Source: Paenibacillus silvae (GTDB lineage Bacteria; Bacillota; Bacilli; Paenibacillales; Paenibacillaceae). Taken from it: a DNA stretch of 64,000 nt. The translations under genes were made by a program, and so were the position numbers. The stretch lies in contig NZ_BMFU01000002.1 in NCBI RefSeq assembly GCF_014639235.1, forward strand, positions 496,001 through 560,000, in the 5' to 3' direction. This document shows, piece after piece, positions 35,008 through 44,241 of this stretch. The first letter of the stretch is position 1, and each line of letters opens with the position of its first letter. The notes beneath the pieces are model-generated. The model was not told where the DNA came from. It worked only from the letters and a program-made list of their open reading frames with translations, and searched no databases.

Positions 35008-35071
35008 AGTAACCACCTTTTTTTGTTTATTTGGGCATATCTCTAAAGATCATTGATGATATGAGACAGAA

Positions 35072-35085
35072 TGATAACGCTCTCA
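35072..35085. promoter_or_regulatory. Probable cre (CcpA) site in glucuronide regulatory region
   Basis: TGATAACGCTCTCA matches the cre consensus TGWAANCGNTNWCA at all positions but one. It lies between the symporter and its divergent AraC gene and would mediate catabolite repression. Confidence 0.55.
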
Positions 35086-35270
35086 ATTTATGGAATACAA
35101 TAGCTCTTTACGCAAGTTCCAGTGATGTGACCTCCTTCAAATCTATGCTTGAAATCGATTTCATGGAAAATTATAATCGGTATTATCCGTTTGATATGGT
35201 ATTTTTCACAGATAAATCGGATGATTCACGTTTGATTTTAATAGGAATGAATTGAATTGGAGGTTTTGAC

Positions 35271-36506
35271 GTGCAAAGCTTTACGGATGAACATCTGGAG
35301 TTTATATGTACGGTGGCCCATCATTTATACAATGTACCCTTCTACTATTTCGGAGAGCATAATCAACTGCTTTATCGTATTCCTGTGAATATTGAACATA
35401 ATCCTCTGTTTTCCTCGGATCACGAGATGATCGCAGCATTGTTTGATGGCACGGAGGATCGGCGGTATCCGATTATTCGGGAAACGGTCTATCTGGAGAA
35501 GTTTTTTGCTATAAACCTCTTTGCTGACGATCAGCGGATGGGACGCCTTGTCGCGGGACCTGTGATTCATTTTAAAATGACCGAGGCCATCATTCATGTC
35601 ACGTTAAGTGATCTGCTAACCAAGGCCAATAACAAAGAATTGAGTTTCTACTACGATCATGTACCCGTAATGAGTAATTACAAGTTCATCAATTTTGCGA
35701 TGGTTGTTTATTTCATGCTCTATCAGGAGCAGTTAACGCTGGCCGATGTATTGGGTAATCTGGAGAAGGATGACTGGAGAAAAGCAGCACTGGAGATCGA
35801 GCACCCGTATCATCAAATTATGGATGCGCGCCAAAATAACCTCATACACACCGAGATGCATAAAGAGAAAAAACTGCTGGATTATATTCGGTTAGGCAGA
35901 ACGGATAAAGTGCTGGAAACCTTCCATTCCATCCATAAACAAGGCAAGAAAAGCGTTCTGTCCAAAACCAGTTATGTCAGAAGCCAGAAAAATCTGGCCA
36001 TCTCCCTTATTACGCTTGCAACCAGAGCAGCGGTAGAAGGTGGTGTATTTCAAGAAATTGCTTATAATCTCAGTGATCTGTATATTCTTAAACTTGAGGA
36101 GTTGACGGATAGTAAAGCGGTGGATGATTTGATGGAGGATGCCTTGCTGGACTTTACGAAACGTGTGGAACACAGCAAAAAAAATAAATACTCCAAACCT
36201 ATTAATATTTGTCAAGATTACATCTTCAATCACCTGCATGAACGGATCACCATTGCGCGACTGGCTGAACTGACTTCACTTCATCCTAATTATTTATCCA
36301 ATCTGTTCAAAAAAGAAGTAGGGATCTCCATATCCCAATTTATGTTGAAAACCAAAATAGAAGAGGCTCAAAATTTATTGACATATTCTAATTATTCTCT
36401 GGCGGAGATCGCTACTCTTTTGAACTTTAATGATCAGAGTTATTTTGCGAAAGTGTTCAAAACCTATACAGGCTGTACGCCGAAACAATTCAAGGACCAA
36501 AAATAA
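35271..36506 (+). CDS. AraC family regulator of glucuronide genes
   Basis: 411 residues from GTG 35271 (GGAGGTTTTGAC upstream). A long N-terminal sensor region (about 1-300; similar in layout to YesN/YSIRK-type AraC proteins with a PocR/GAF-like front) and C-terminal HTHs (ITIARLAELTSLHPNYLSNL FKKEVGISISQ; SLAEIATLLNFNDQSYFAKV FKTYTGCTPKQFK). Divergent from the symporter-uidA pair. Its last 17 nt overlap the end of the convergent ROK gene. Confidence 0.87.
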   Translation: MQSFTDEHLEFICTVAHHLYNVPFYYFGEHNQLLYRIPVNIEHNPLFSSDHEMIAALFDGTEDRRYPIIRETVYLEKFFAINLFADDQRMGRLVAGPVIHFKMTEAIIHVTLSDLLTKANNKELSFYYDHVPVMSNYKFINFAMVVYFMLYQEQLTLADVLGNLEKDDWRKAALEIEHPYHQIMDARQNNLIHTEMHKEKKLLDYIRLGRTDKVLETFHSIHKQGKKSVLSKTSYVRSQKNLAISLITLATRAAVEGGVFQEIAYNLSDLYILKLEELTDSKAVDDLMEDALLDFTKRVEHSKKNKYSKPINICQDYIFNHLHERITIARLAELTSLHPNYLSNLFKKEVGISISQFMLKTKIEEAQNLLTYSNYSLAEIATLLNFNDQSYFAKVFKTYTGCTPKQFKDQK

Positions 36507-37470
36507 CAGACGTCCTGCGGCTTGCATAAGCAGCAGCACCAATCATCCCGGCTTGTCCACCCAGCTTCGCCTGTACGATTGTACAAGCTCCTGAAGCAAG
36601 CTGTAATGAATGCTTTTGAACGGTGTCCCGAACGCTGTTGAGAAGACGGTCACCTGCTGCTGACATGCCTCCGCCTACGATAATCCGTTCCGGATTTAAC
36701 AGATTGATTACGTTGGCCAGACCAAATCCAAGAATCTCTCCTGTCTCATGCATAACCTCCATGGCAAGTGTGTCGCCAAGATCGTACGCATCCGAGATCA
36801 TGCGAGCTGTAATTTGGGTGTGGTCTCCCTCTACCCATTCTGTAATGATACTAAGCTTGCCCGCATCAAGCTTATCTGTCAGCGTTCTGACCATGCCAAT
36901 AGCCGATACATACCTTCCCAAGCAGCCTGAGCTTCCGCAGCGGCAAGCGCGACCCTCTCTGTACATATTCATATGACCTATTTCCCCGGCACTGGAGGTT
37001 GTACCATAGTTCACCTTGCCGTCATTGACAATACCAGACCCCAACCCGGTGCCCAATGTAATCAGTACCATGTTGCGATACCCGACACCCGCACCAAACA
37101 ACCATTCACCATATAGATTTACGCGCACATCATTATCAATAAACACTGGAAACTCAAAATGCTGTTTCATGTGGTTTACCACATGAATATTCTCCCATTC
37201 AGGAAAATTAGGCGAAAAAACAGAGTTGCCCGTTTCGGGGTCCAACAATCCCGGTACACCAATTCCCATGCATTGAACTGCATCCGGCTGGATTCCGACA
37301 AGCAGCATCATCTCTTTTGCAATGTTCACCATTTTATTCAGTACATGAATGGGGCCTTGATCTGCTTCTGTTGCATCGCTTCGTTCGTGAATTTTTTTGA
37401 ATTCCGTAGTGAATACGGCAGATTTGATATTCGTACCGCCCAGATCGATCCCGATAATATATTTACTCAT
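36490..37470 (-). CDS. ROK family glucokinase-like sugar kinase
   Basis: 326 residues. Phosphate loop IIGIDLGGTNIKSAVF, glucokinase-like FPVFIDNDVRVNLYGEW, ITLGTGLGSGIV, zinc site GRACRCGSSGCLGRY and ERIIVGGGMSAAGD. No N-terminal HTH, so a kinase (glucose, N-acetylmannosamine or similar), not a repressor. In the zinc motif the usual Glu after GCL is Gly. Start 37470 from GGGGAACTGCA. Confidence 0.87.
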   Translation of the reverse strand: MSKYIIGIDLGGTNIKSAVFTTEFKKIHERSDATEADQGPIHVLNKMVNIAKEMMLLVGIQPDAVQCMGIGVPGLLDPETGNSVFSPNFPEWENIHVVNHMKQHFEFPVFIDNDVRVNLYGEWLFGAGVGYRNMVLITLGTGLGSGIVNDGKVNYGTTSSAGEIGHMNMYREGRACRCGSSGCLGRYVSAIGMVRTLTDKLDAGKLSIITEWVEGDHTQITARMISDAYDLGDTLAMEVMHETGEILGFGLANVINLLNPERIIVGGGMSAAGDRLLNSVRDTVQKHSLQLASGACTIVQAKLGGQAGMIGAAAYASRRTSVIFGP

Positions 37471-37583
37471 TGCAGTTCCCCGATTCTGTTTATTAGAAAT
37501 ATCCAATTATTACACTATAAAATCTACACGTTATTAAACCATATAAACCTACACGATGAATATAGTCTGTCCTTCACATGTAC

Positions 37584-38672
37584 TCATTCCCATCTCCGCA
37601 TTAGTTGTTCCAATGGTCCGCGGCTATGACGTTTTTTCCAATAGTATGAAAAGACAATCGCGGCAACGTAAAATATCAACGCATAGATGGTTGAGAACAC
37701 CACACTACCATTTTCCAATTGTCCTGTTAATTGAAGTGGAACAAGTCCAATCATAACATGGGCAACATAATGTGTAAGTGAAAGTTGTCCTGTGCTGATC
37801 AATGCCTGCACCGACATTCTCTCCCTCCATCTCTCGGCTACTTCAATGCAAATCACTAACATGGCAAGTGCGGATGAAGCTGCCGCGATGAAATATATCG
37901 GGTTCGGTGGCATGGGCTTGGTGCCGAATAGTGACTGCGCTCCCTCGAAGCTCAGTGTAGTGGTGAAACGATGAACCAGCCATGCGGAAACCATCTCGGT
38001 AATTACGGCAACACTTGCTGAGATCTGAAGCAGACGCACTCTGGTTTTTAGCTGAGTCAGCCAGCCAATTCTGCCCACCCACATGCCTAACAGGAAAAAT
38101 GCCAGCCACGGGAAAATGGGGTGAAACCCGTTAAACAGCAGGTTGCGTGTGAATCCGCTCCATGTCCACAATATCTCATATTGATGGTAGTTCTCCGACC
38201 AGCCGTAGCTGTAGTCCAACATCATTAATTGAAGGATTGACACGATCACTGTGCCTATTGTACCGATGAGCAGATGTGAGTTGGATGTTTTGATTAACAT
38301 AGCGGCAATGACAAGGAAGACCGCATAATAATGCAGAATGTCTGCACTCCAACCGATGAGTAGCAACATCATGCCTGTAACAAACAGAAATCCAGCTCTG
38401 CGAAATAGTAGTCGTTGTGTCGTTTGAAGTAGAGTCTCGCCTTCCGAAGCTCTCGCTTTGGCCGTCATTAACGCTACTCCTATGCCTGCAAGAATGACAA
38501 ATAACGCAGAAGCCCGCCCTTCGAAAAGCCCTGTTATGGTCTGCAGCCAATCCGGTCCTGCCGCTTGTGCATTCATCGCCAGCTTGTAATTGACCAGGAT
38601 CATACCAATGACAGCCAGAGCTCTTGCCAAGTCCAGTCCGAAAATTCTTCCTTTTGTCGTATGTACGTTCAT
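37584..38672 (-). CDS. DUF418/YeiB-like multipass membrane protein
   Basis: 362 residues. Begins GRIFGLDLARALAVIGMILV NYK, the acyltransferase-like opening of YeiB/DUF418 and heparan-alpha-glucosaminide acetyltransferase-type proteins; about 9-10 helices follow, ending ISTGQLSLTHYVAHVMIGL and a basic tail. Catalytic role unknown. Start 38672 from AGGGGAGGTTACAGC. Confidence 0.8.
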   Translation of the reverse strand: MNVHTTKGRIFGLDLARALAVIGMILVNYKLAMNAQAAGPDWLQTITGLFEGRASALFVILAGIGVALMTAKARASEGETLLQTTQRLLFRRAGFLFVTGMMLLLIGWSADILHYYAVFLVIAAMLIKTSNSHLLIGTIGTVIVSILQLMMLDYSYGWSENYHQYEILWTWSGFTRNLLFNGFHPIFPWLAFFLLGMWVGRIGWLTQLKTRVRLLQISASVAVITEMVSAWLVHRFTTTLSFEGAQSLFGTKPMPPNPIYFIAAASSALAMLVICIEVAERWRERMSVQALISTGQLSLTHYVAHVMIGLVPLQLTGQLENGSVVFSTIYALIFYVAAIVFSYYWKKRHSRGPLEQLMRRWE

Positions 38673-38810
38673 GCTGTAACCTCCCCTTCTGCATCTCAAT
38701 AATGTTTGCCGTTGTAAACACAACATGAAGCATAAGGCTTGGGACAGACCTAAGGTCAAGTCATGCGCCGAACTTTTCTCAAGCGTGTTAGATCAAGGTC
38801 CTCGACACAA

Positions 38811-38836
38811 AAAAAGCCGCTAATCTGGCGGCTCTT
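38811..38836 (-). terminator. Terminator of araC-gyrI gene
   Basis: Reverse strand GAGCCGCC-AGATTA-GCGGCT followed by TTTTTTTG, 19 nt after the stop at 38855. Confidence 0.75.
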
Positions 38837-38854
38837 GTCATTAGACATTTCTGT

Positions 38855-39742
38855 TTAATTGGTTATTTTGCGTACAGCAAACCAAAGTTCTGCAAATTGC
38901 CGCCCATCCTTACTTCCTGTAATTTCGAATTCCAAACCGTTCACCTGCTCATATCCCGCCGTAGGGAGCCATTCGGTAAAGAAACGTTGGTATAACGTCT
39001 CCATGACCCCATCAAATTGATCCCAAGTAAACGGCTCGGATGGAAAGATCGCCCAAGTATACGCAGGTATACTGATTACCGTGTACCCTTCGGTTGTGCT
39101 TGTTTCCTTTTTGAAAGCACACAGCATATATGGAAATGTCTCTTCCTCCGTCGCTGTATAACTACACACCGAATGAACCTGATGATAGTGCGGATTCAAG
39201 AAATCAGGCACTCCTCCTGCATGCGCAGCAAGGCGCTCAACCTCACCATTCTCATGACTTTGCTTCCAGAAGTCAGCCGGAGTTTCTTGTCCATTTAGAC
39301 TGAATATGCGCTCCATTCCAAACACTTCAAAGCTCTCTTTGGTTTCAATCCGATAATTCACAGGCTCAGCCCCTTTAATCGAGATGAGAAAGGACAGCCG
39401 CGGATAGGCTTTGAGGGCTGTTCCTTCTTCTCTAGCCTTGGCAGGATTCACACCATGTAACGCATAGAATGCTCTTGCAAATGATACTGGAGATTCGTAG
39501 CCGTACTTGACTGCAATATCAACCACTTTGGTATCGCTGTTCTGAAGTTCGATGGCCGCCAGAGTAAGCCGCCTTCTCCTTATATACTCTGCAAGTGAAA
39601 CATTAGTGATAAACGAGAACATTCGCTGAAATTGATGGGATGAGCAACAAGCACACTGAGCAACGTCTTTCAGCACAATCTCATTCGCTAGATTCATTTC
39701 AATATGATCCAAAGCGCGGTTCATTCTCATCAGCCAATCCAT
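38855..39742 (-). CDS. AraC regulator with GyrI-like effector domain
   Basis: 295 residues. N-terminal AraC HTHs (EIVLKDVAQCACCSSHQFQR MFSFITNVSLAEYI; VVDIAVKYGYESPVSFARAF YALHGVNPAKAR), then a C-terminal GyrI-like/BmrR-type small-molecule-binding domain (YRIETKESFEVFGMERIF... YTVISIPAYTWAIFPSEP). The layout is that of Rob/SbmC-like multidrug-responsive regulators. Start 39742 from AGAGGAGGGATCAG. Confidence 0.9.
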   Translation of the reverse strand: MDWLMRMNRALDHIEMNLANEIVLKDVAQCACCSSHQFQRMFSFITNVSLAEYIRRRRLTLAAIELQNSDTKVVDIAVKYGYESPVSFARAFYALHGVNPAKAREEGTALKAYPRLSFLISIKGAEPVNYRIETKESFEVFGMERIFSLNGQETPADFWKQSHENGEVERLAAHAGGVPDFLNPHYHQVHSVCSYTATEEETFPYMLCAFKKETSTTEGYTVISIPAYTWAIFPSEPFTWDQFDGVMETLYQRFFTEWLPTAGYEQVNGLEFEITGSKDGRQFAELWFAVRKITN

Positions 39743-39955
39743 CTGATCCCTCCTCTCGATCAAAGTATAGTGTTCTGTCTGTCCTGTTTCGCAACAGTTT
39801 GTGCACACTTTAGTTTCGTAATTGGATGTTGCAGAAACATATTGTCGAGTATGACAAACATCAAGTTTAAGAATACTTTATCTGCCCTCCGTATACTACG
39901 AAATATTTTCCGTAAGTCCTCTCTGTTTGTCATCTCGCACAATTCCAATTAATGA

Positions 39956-40008
39956 TGTTATGTTATTTGACATATTTGTTTGACTGGAACCGATTCTCAT
40001 GTTACATT
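39956..40008 (+). promoter_or_regulatory. Urease promoter with GlnR/TnrA site
   Basis: TGTTATGTTATTTGACA (39956-39972) fits the GlnR/TnrA consensus TGTNA-N7-TNACA perfectly. Downstream are TTGACT (39980-39985), 17 bp, and TACATT (40003-40008). The site centre is about 50 bp before the expected start of transcription, the position from which TnrA-type proteins activate. It implies nitrogen control of urease. The remaining 39743-40056 spacer shows nothing else. Confidence 0.75.
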
Positions 40009-40056
40009 TTCATACATAAGCAAGAACTGGAAATGATTACAAAGGAGCTGCTGTCT

Positions 40057-40683
40057 ATGCATTTAACGGTACAGGAACGTGAGAAATTACTGATGTATCT
40101 GGCTGCGGATATGGCTGAAAAGCGTCTAAAACGAGGCGTTCAACTGAATTATCCGGAAGCCGCTGCTTATATTTCCGGGTTTGTTGTCGAGGGTGCACGG
40201 GATGGAAAAACAGTGAAACAGCTCATGGAAGAAGCACGTCACCTTTTAACTGCATCACAGGTCATGGATGGTGTGGCCGAGCTGATGAGCGAGGTTCAGA
40301 TTGAGGCTACATTTCCAGACGGAACGAAGCTGGTGACCGTACATGAGCCTATTGCCCGTATAGACGGTGCGATTATACCTGGTGAATATGAATTCGCTGA
40401 CGATCCTATTGTGCTGCTGCCTGACCGTAAACGCATTACGCGTTCCGTGACCAACACGGGAGATCGACCGATTCAGGTCGGATCACATTTCCACTTTTTT
40501 GAAGCCAACCCCTCGTTATCCTTTGACCGGGAAGGCACCAAGGGCTATCGGCTGGATATCGCTTCAGGTCTTTCCGTTCGCTTCGAACCGGGAGAAACAC
40601 ATGAGATTACACTGGTTGAAATTGGTGGCACGAAGGAAATCTATGGTTTTGCCGGATTAACGAACGGGAGGATTGAATCATGA
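40057..40683 (+). CDS. Urease gamma-beta fusion subunit
   Basis: 208 residues joining the two small urease subunits: gamma part about 1-100 (MHLTVQEREKLLMYLAADMA, RLKRGVQLNYPEAAAYI) and beta part about 108-208 (IPGEYEFADDPIVLLPDRKR, FHFFEANPSLSFDRE, GLSVRFEPGETHEITLVEIG G). Fusion of gamma and beta occurs in Helicobacter UreA; most Bacillus ureases keep them separate. Start 40057 with AAAGGAGCTGCTGTCT. Overlaps ureC by ATGA. Confidence 0.92.
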   Translation: MHLTVQEREKLLMYLAADMAEKRLKRGVQLNYPEAAAYISGFVVEGARDGKTVKQLMEEARHLLTASQVMDGVAELMSEVQIEATFPDGTKLVTVHEPIARIDGAIIPGEYEFADDPIVLLPDRKRITRSVTNTGDRPIQVGSHFHFFEANPSLSFDREGTKGYRLDIASGLSVRFEPGETHEITLVEIGGTKEIYGFAGLTNGRIES

Positions 40684-42392
40684 ACACCATTGATCGTGCA
40701 ACGTATGCAAGTATGTATGGACCTACGACAGGAGACCGGATTCGGCTCGCAGACACCTCGTTAAAGATTGAGATCGAGAAAGACTTTACCGTGTACGGAG
40801 ATGAATGTGTTTTTGGCGGAGGAAAAACAGTCAGGGACGGTATGGGCCAGCACCCTCTGGCGACACGGGATGAAGGTGTGCTGGATACCGTCATTACCAA
40901 CGTTGTCATTATAGACACCTGGGGCATCGTCAAAGCGGATATCGGGATCAAGGATGGCTTGATTGCGGGTATTGGGAAAGCGGGAAATCCGTTTGTAATG
41001 GATGGCGTACATCCTGATATGTATATTGGAGTGGGTACAGAGGTCATCTCTGGTGAAAATTTGATCGTGACTGCTGGCGGCGTAGACAGCCATGTCCACT
41101 TTATTTCTCCGCAGCAAATTGAGATTGCGCTGCAAAGTGGTGTTACTACGATGATCGGCGGAGGTTCCGGGCCAGCTACAGGGACACTCGCGACCAACTG
41201 TACCTCAGGTGTGTGGCACATTGAACGAATGCTGCAGGCGCTAGATTCACTTCCTATGAATTTTGTGATGCTCGGCCGCGGCAACAGCTCAAGGCCTGAA
41301 GCGCTGAAGGAGCAAGTGCTCGCAGGTGTCGGCGGATTGAAGATTCATGAGGATTGGGGCAGTACACCTTATGTGATTGACAAGTGTTTAAGTGTGGCCG
41401 AGCAGTATGATATTCAGGTCAATATCCACACGGATACGCTGAATGAGGCCGGATATGTAGAAGACAGCCTGCGGTCGTTTAACGGTCGTGCCATTCATAC
41501 CTATCATACGGAAGGTGCGGGTGGCGGTCACGCGCCGGATTTATTACGTGTCGCTTCCATGCCTAACGTGCTGCCTTCCTCTACCAGTCCAACCATGCCT
41601 TACACCCGAAATACGGTCGATGAGCATCTGGATATGCTGATGATCTGTCATCATCTCGATCCCAAAATTCCCGAGGATGTGGCCTTCGCCGCGTCACGAA
41701 TTCGTGAAACGACGATTGGTGCGGAAGATATTTTACATGATATCGGGGCGATCAGTATGACCAGTTCGGATTCACAGGCAATGGGTCGTGTAGGTGAAGT
41801 AGCGATTAGAACGTGGCAGACAGCGGATAAAATGAAAAAACAACGCGGTTCCCTTACCGGTGATAACCAGGCAGATAACGCGCGCGTCAAACGTTATATT
41901 GCCAAGTATACGATTAATCCGGCCATTACCCACGGCATCTCCACTTATGTAGGCTCGATTGAAGTCGGTAAAATGGCCGATCTCGTCCTCTGGAAACCCG
42001 CCTTCTTCGGCGTTAAACCGGAGCTTGTCCTTAAAGGTGGCATGATTATTCATAGTGTGATGGGAGATCCCAACTCCACCATCTCGACACCACAGCCGTA
42101 CATGTACAGACCTATGTTTGGCAGCTATGGCAAGGCACGTTCAGCCATTTGTGCGACCTTTGTTTCCCAGGCTTCAATTGATGCCGGCACCCTCTCCCCT
42201 CTCGGGTTGAGCAAGTCATTAAAGCCTGTGAGTGGCTGTCGTGCAGCAAGCAAGAAAGATATGATTTTGAATGGAGAGACACCGAATATTATGGTCGATC
42301 CGAAAAATTACACCGTATCCGTGAATGGTGAAACATTGCAGTGCCTGCCAGTTGATGAACTTCCGATGGCCCAGCGCTATTTCTTGAGTTAA
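40680..42392 (+). CDS. ureC: Urease alpha subunit
   Basis: 570 residues, full length. Nickel ligands are visible: HVHFISPQQ, carbamylated Lys in GGLKIHEDWGST, His in VNIHTDTLNEAGY and HTYHTEGAGGGHAPD, flap MICHHLDPKIPEDVAFAASR, and Asp in AISMTSSDSQAMGR. Hydrolyses urea to ammonia and carbamate in the cytoplasm. No ureDEFG accessory genes follow; the next gene is a convergent SDR. Confidence 0.97.
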   Translation: MNTIDRATYASMYGPTTGDRIRLADTSLKIEIEKDFTVYGDECVFGGGKTVRDGMGQHPLATRDEGVLDTVITNVVIIDTWGIVKADIGIKDGLIAGIGKAGNPFVMDGVHPDMYIGVGTEVISGENLIVTAGGVDSHVHFISPQQIEIALQSGVTTMIGGGSGPATGTLATNCTSGVWHIERMLQALDSLPMNFVMLGRGNSSRPEALKEQVLAGVGGLKIHEDWGSTPYVIDKCLSVAEQYDIQVNIHTDTLNEAGYVEDSLRSFNGRAIHTYHTEGAGGGHAPDLLRVASMPNVLPSSTSPTMPYTRNTVDEHLDMLMICHHLDPKIPEDVAFAASRIRETTIGAEDILHDIGAISMTSSDSQAMGRVGEVAIRTWQTADKMKKQRGSLTGDNQADNARVKRYIAKYTINPAITHGISTYVGSIEVGKMADLVLWKPAFFGVKPELVLKGGMIIHSVMGDPNSTISTPQPYMYRPMFGSYGKARSAICATFVSQASIDAGTLSPLGLSKSLKPVSGCRAASKKDMILNGETPNIMVDPKNYTVSVNGETLQCLPVDELPMAQRYFLS

Positions 42393-42440
42393 CATGATGA
42401 GAGGTTCATCGAACTTATTCATCGCTTTATATCAATCTTC

Positions 42441-42472
42441 AAAAAAGCCCAGCTGATGCAGCTGAGCTTTTT
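42441..42472. terminator. Bidirectional terminator after ureC
   Basis: AAAAAGC-CCAGCTG-ATG-CAGCTGA-GCTTTTT, a stem with one mismatch and a 3-nt loop, flanked by A and T runs. Serves convergent ureC and SDR genes. Confidence 0.75.
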
Positions 42473-42515
42473 ACGTTTTGACTTTATTTCTAGTTGTATC
42501 ATCCGATTCTTCAGA

Positions 42516-43271
42516 CTATTCCCGAATAAAGCCGCCTTCTGAATGAATCACCTGACCCGTGATCCACGCCCCTGCTTCACTCACCAGGAAATCAATGATG
42601 TTAGCTGCATCCTCTGGTGCTCCGATTCGTCCCAATGGAAATTTGGGCAACAGATAGTCACGAATGGAGTCATCCATCCACGTTGTATCCGTCGGCCCCG
42701 GGTTTACGGCATTTACGGTAATCTTGAGTGGTGCAAGTTCACGGGACAAGGACTTGGTAAAAGCAGAGATCGCCCCTTTGGTCGCAACATACGCTAATTC
42801 CCCTGGCATGGGTGATATATCCTGTCCAGACGTCATGTTGATAATTCTACCCGAGGTTAGGCTGGATTTTTCGAAATCACGGGCAAAGATCGTACATAAG
42901 AGAAAAGTAGATCTCATATTAACGGCATAGTGGTTGTCCATGAGGTCAGCATCAAAGGACTTGTAATCGGTGTTGACGCCATAAGCAGCATTATTAATCA
43001 GTATAGAGGGCTGGCCCAGCTTCTCGACTGCGCTTTCATAAACTTGCTGCGCTGCATAACGTTCAGCCAGATCGACATCCAGCGACGCACAACGCACACC
43101 CATGTCCTCTATTTCCTTGTGAAATGTTATGATCCTCTCAGGATCAGCCTTGTAATGTGTGAAGAAAATGTCGATATCTCGTGAAGCTAACTTGCGGCAA
43201 AAAGCACTTCCCATATCTCTCGGGCTGCTGGCACCGGTGATGATTGCAATTTTTCTCTGGTTTTGAGTCAT
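42516..43271 (-). CDS. Short-chain dehydrogenase/reductase
   Basis: 251 residues, FabG-like classical SDR. Cofactor loop IAIITGASSPRDMGSAFC (Gly pattern slightly unusual), LINNAAYGV, active-site YVATK, and NAVNPGPTDT with C-terminal VSEAGAWITGQVIHSEGGF. NADP-dependent oxidoreductase of unknown substrate. Start 43271 from GAGGAGGTTAATAGA; the longer frame crosses the intergenic region. Confidence 0.87.
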   Translation of the reverse strand: MTQNQRKIAIITGASSPRDMGSAFCRKLASRDIDIFFTHYKADPERIITFHKEIEDMGVRCASLDVDLAERYAAQQVYESAVEKLGQPSILINNAAYGVNTDYKSFDADLMDNHYAVNMRSTFLLCTIFARDFEKSSLTSGRIINMTSGQDISPMPGELAYVATKGAISAFTKSLSRELAPLKITVNAVNPGPTDTTWMDDSIRDYLLPKFPLGRIGAPEDAANIIDFLVSEAGAWITGQVIHSEGGFIRE

Positions 43272-43450
43272 TCTATTAACCTCCTCATATAAAAGACGTG
43301 TATTGTTCTCGTCAATTATAGTGAATAGAAGTGAATAATTAAACGATATTGCTTCATTTAAGGTGATTCCTCTTTCAATTCCAATCCAGATGTATTCTAA
43401 TAGAGAGAGTAAAGATTTTTCTATTTTACCCATGAGGTGATTCCCGTTTG

Positions 43451-44212
43451 ATGAACTTATATGGCGCGCAGCATCACATTCTTGTGCATTCGAATGCCAT
43501 TGATGCTGAGACGCATCAACATACCTTTATTCAAGTTACGATCGCTTTAGAAACTGATTTTAAGATTGAAGTTCAGGGAGAACATATATGTACTTCCGGG
43601 ATTGTGCTTAATTCCAATGTAACTCATCGTTTGCAAGGTTTGGGACAGCCTATGGTATTGCTTCTAATAGACAGCACCTCCAGCATAGCTGCGGCCTTTA
43701 AGCATTATATGGGCAAACAGGCATATGCCAATTTTCCTTCAGAGCTTAGTCTGGTCATGGCCGAATATATTAAAAAAAGTTTGCCGCAAATTCATACGGC
43801 CGAGAGTTACGGCTTGTTTTTACAAGAACTCATGACGCTGTTTAACCTCGACTATACTCCGCCAGCTATTACGGATACACGAATTGAACAACTGATTCAA
43901 CATATGAAAAATTGCACGGATTCGGAGCACTCTATTCATCGTTACGCTTCTCAGTTCGGTCTTTCGAGCAGCAGGCTCTCACATCTGTTCAAAGAAAATA
44001 CAGGAATATCTCTTAGTGGTTATCTCGTCTTACATAAGCTGCAGAAGGCATGTTATCTGATTTTTGAAGGACTGAGTATAACAGATGCGGCCATGGCTGC
44101 CGGCTTCGATACCCCCTCCCATTTTGCCAATACAAGTAAGCGATTGTTGGGTATGACAGCCAAAGACATTCGTAAAGATAGCGTGTTTTTGCAAGTTTCC
44201 TCACTGCACTGA
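43451..44212 (+). CDS. AraC family transcriptional regulator
   Basis: 253 residues. Cupin-type N-terminus (DAETHQHTFIQVTIALE) and C-terminal HTHs (SIHRYASQFGLSSSRLSHLF KENTGISLS; LSITDAAMAAGFDTPSHFAN TSKRLLGMT). Start 43451 with GAGGTGA ten nt upstream. Divergent from the SDR gene and 29 nt upstream of the transglutaminase-like gene. Confidence 0.87.
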   Translation: MNLYGAQHHILVHSNAIDAETHQHTFIQVTIALETDFKIEVQGEHICTSGIVLNSNVTHRLQGLGQPMVLLLIDSTSSIAAAFKHYMGKQAYANFPSELSLVMAEYIKKSLPQIHTAESYGLFLQELMTLFNLDYTPPAITDTRIEQLIQHMKNCTDSEHSIHRYASQFGLSSSRLSHLFKENTGISLSGYLVLHKLQKACYLIFEGLSITDAAMAAGFDTPSHFANTSKRLLGMTAKDIRKDSVFLQVSSLH

Positions 44213-44241
44213 CGATACAATGATTGCAGGAGGTGCTCATC

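Noticed and set aside
35031..35255. 74-codon open frame between symporter and AraC genes
   Set aside because: TTG start without ribosome site, covers the divergent promoter region and the cre-like site, no recognisable family.
40607..41284. 225-codon reverse frame over urease
   Set aside because: Antisense to ureAB/ureC; low-complexity Pro/Ser-rich translation typical of a shadow.
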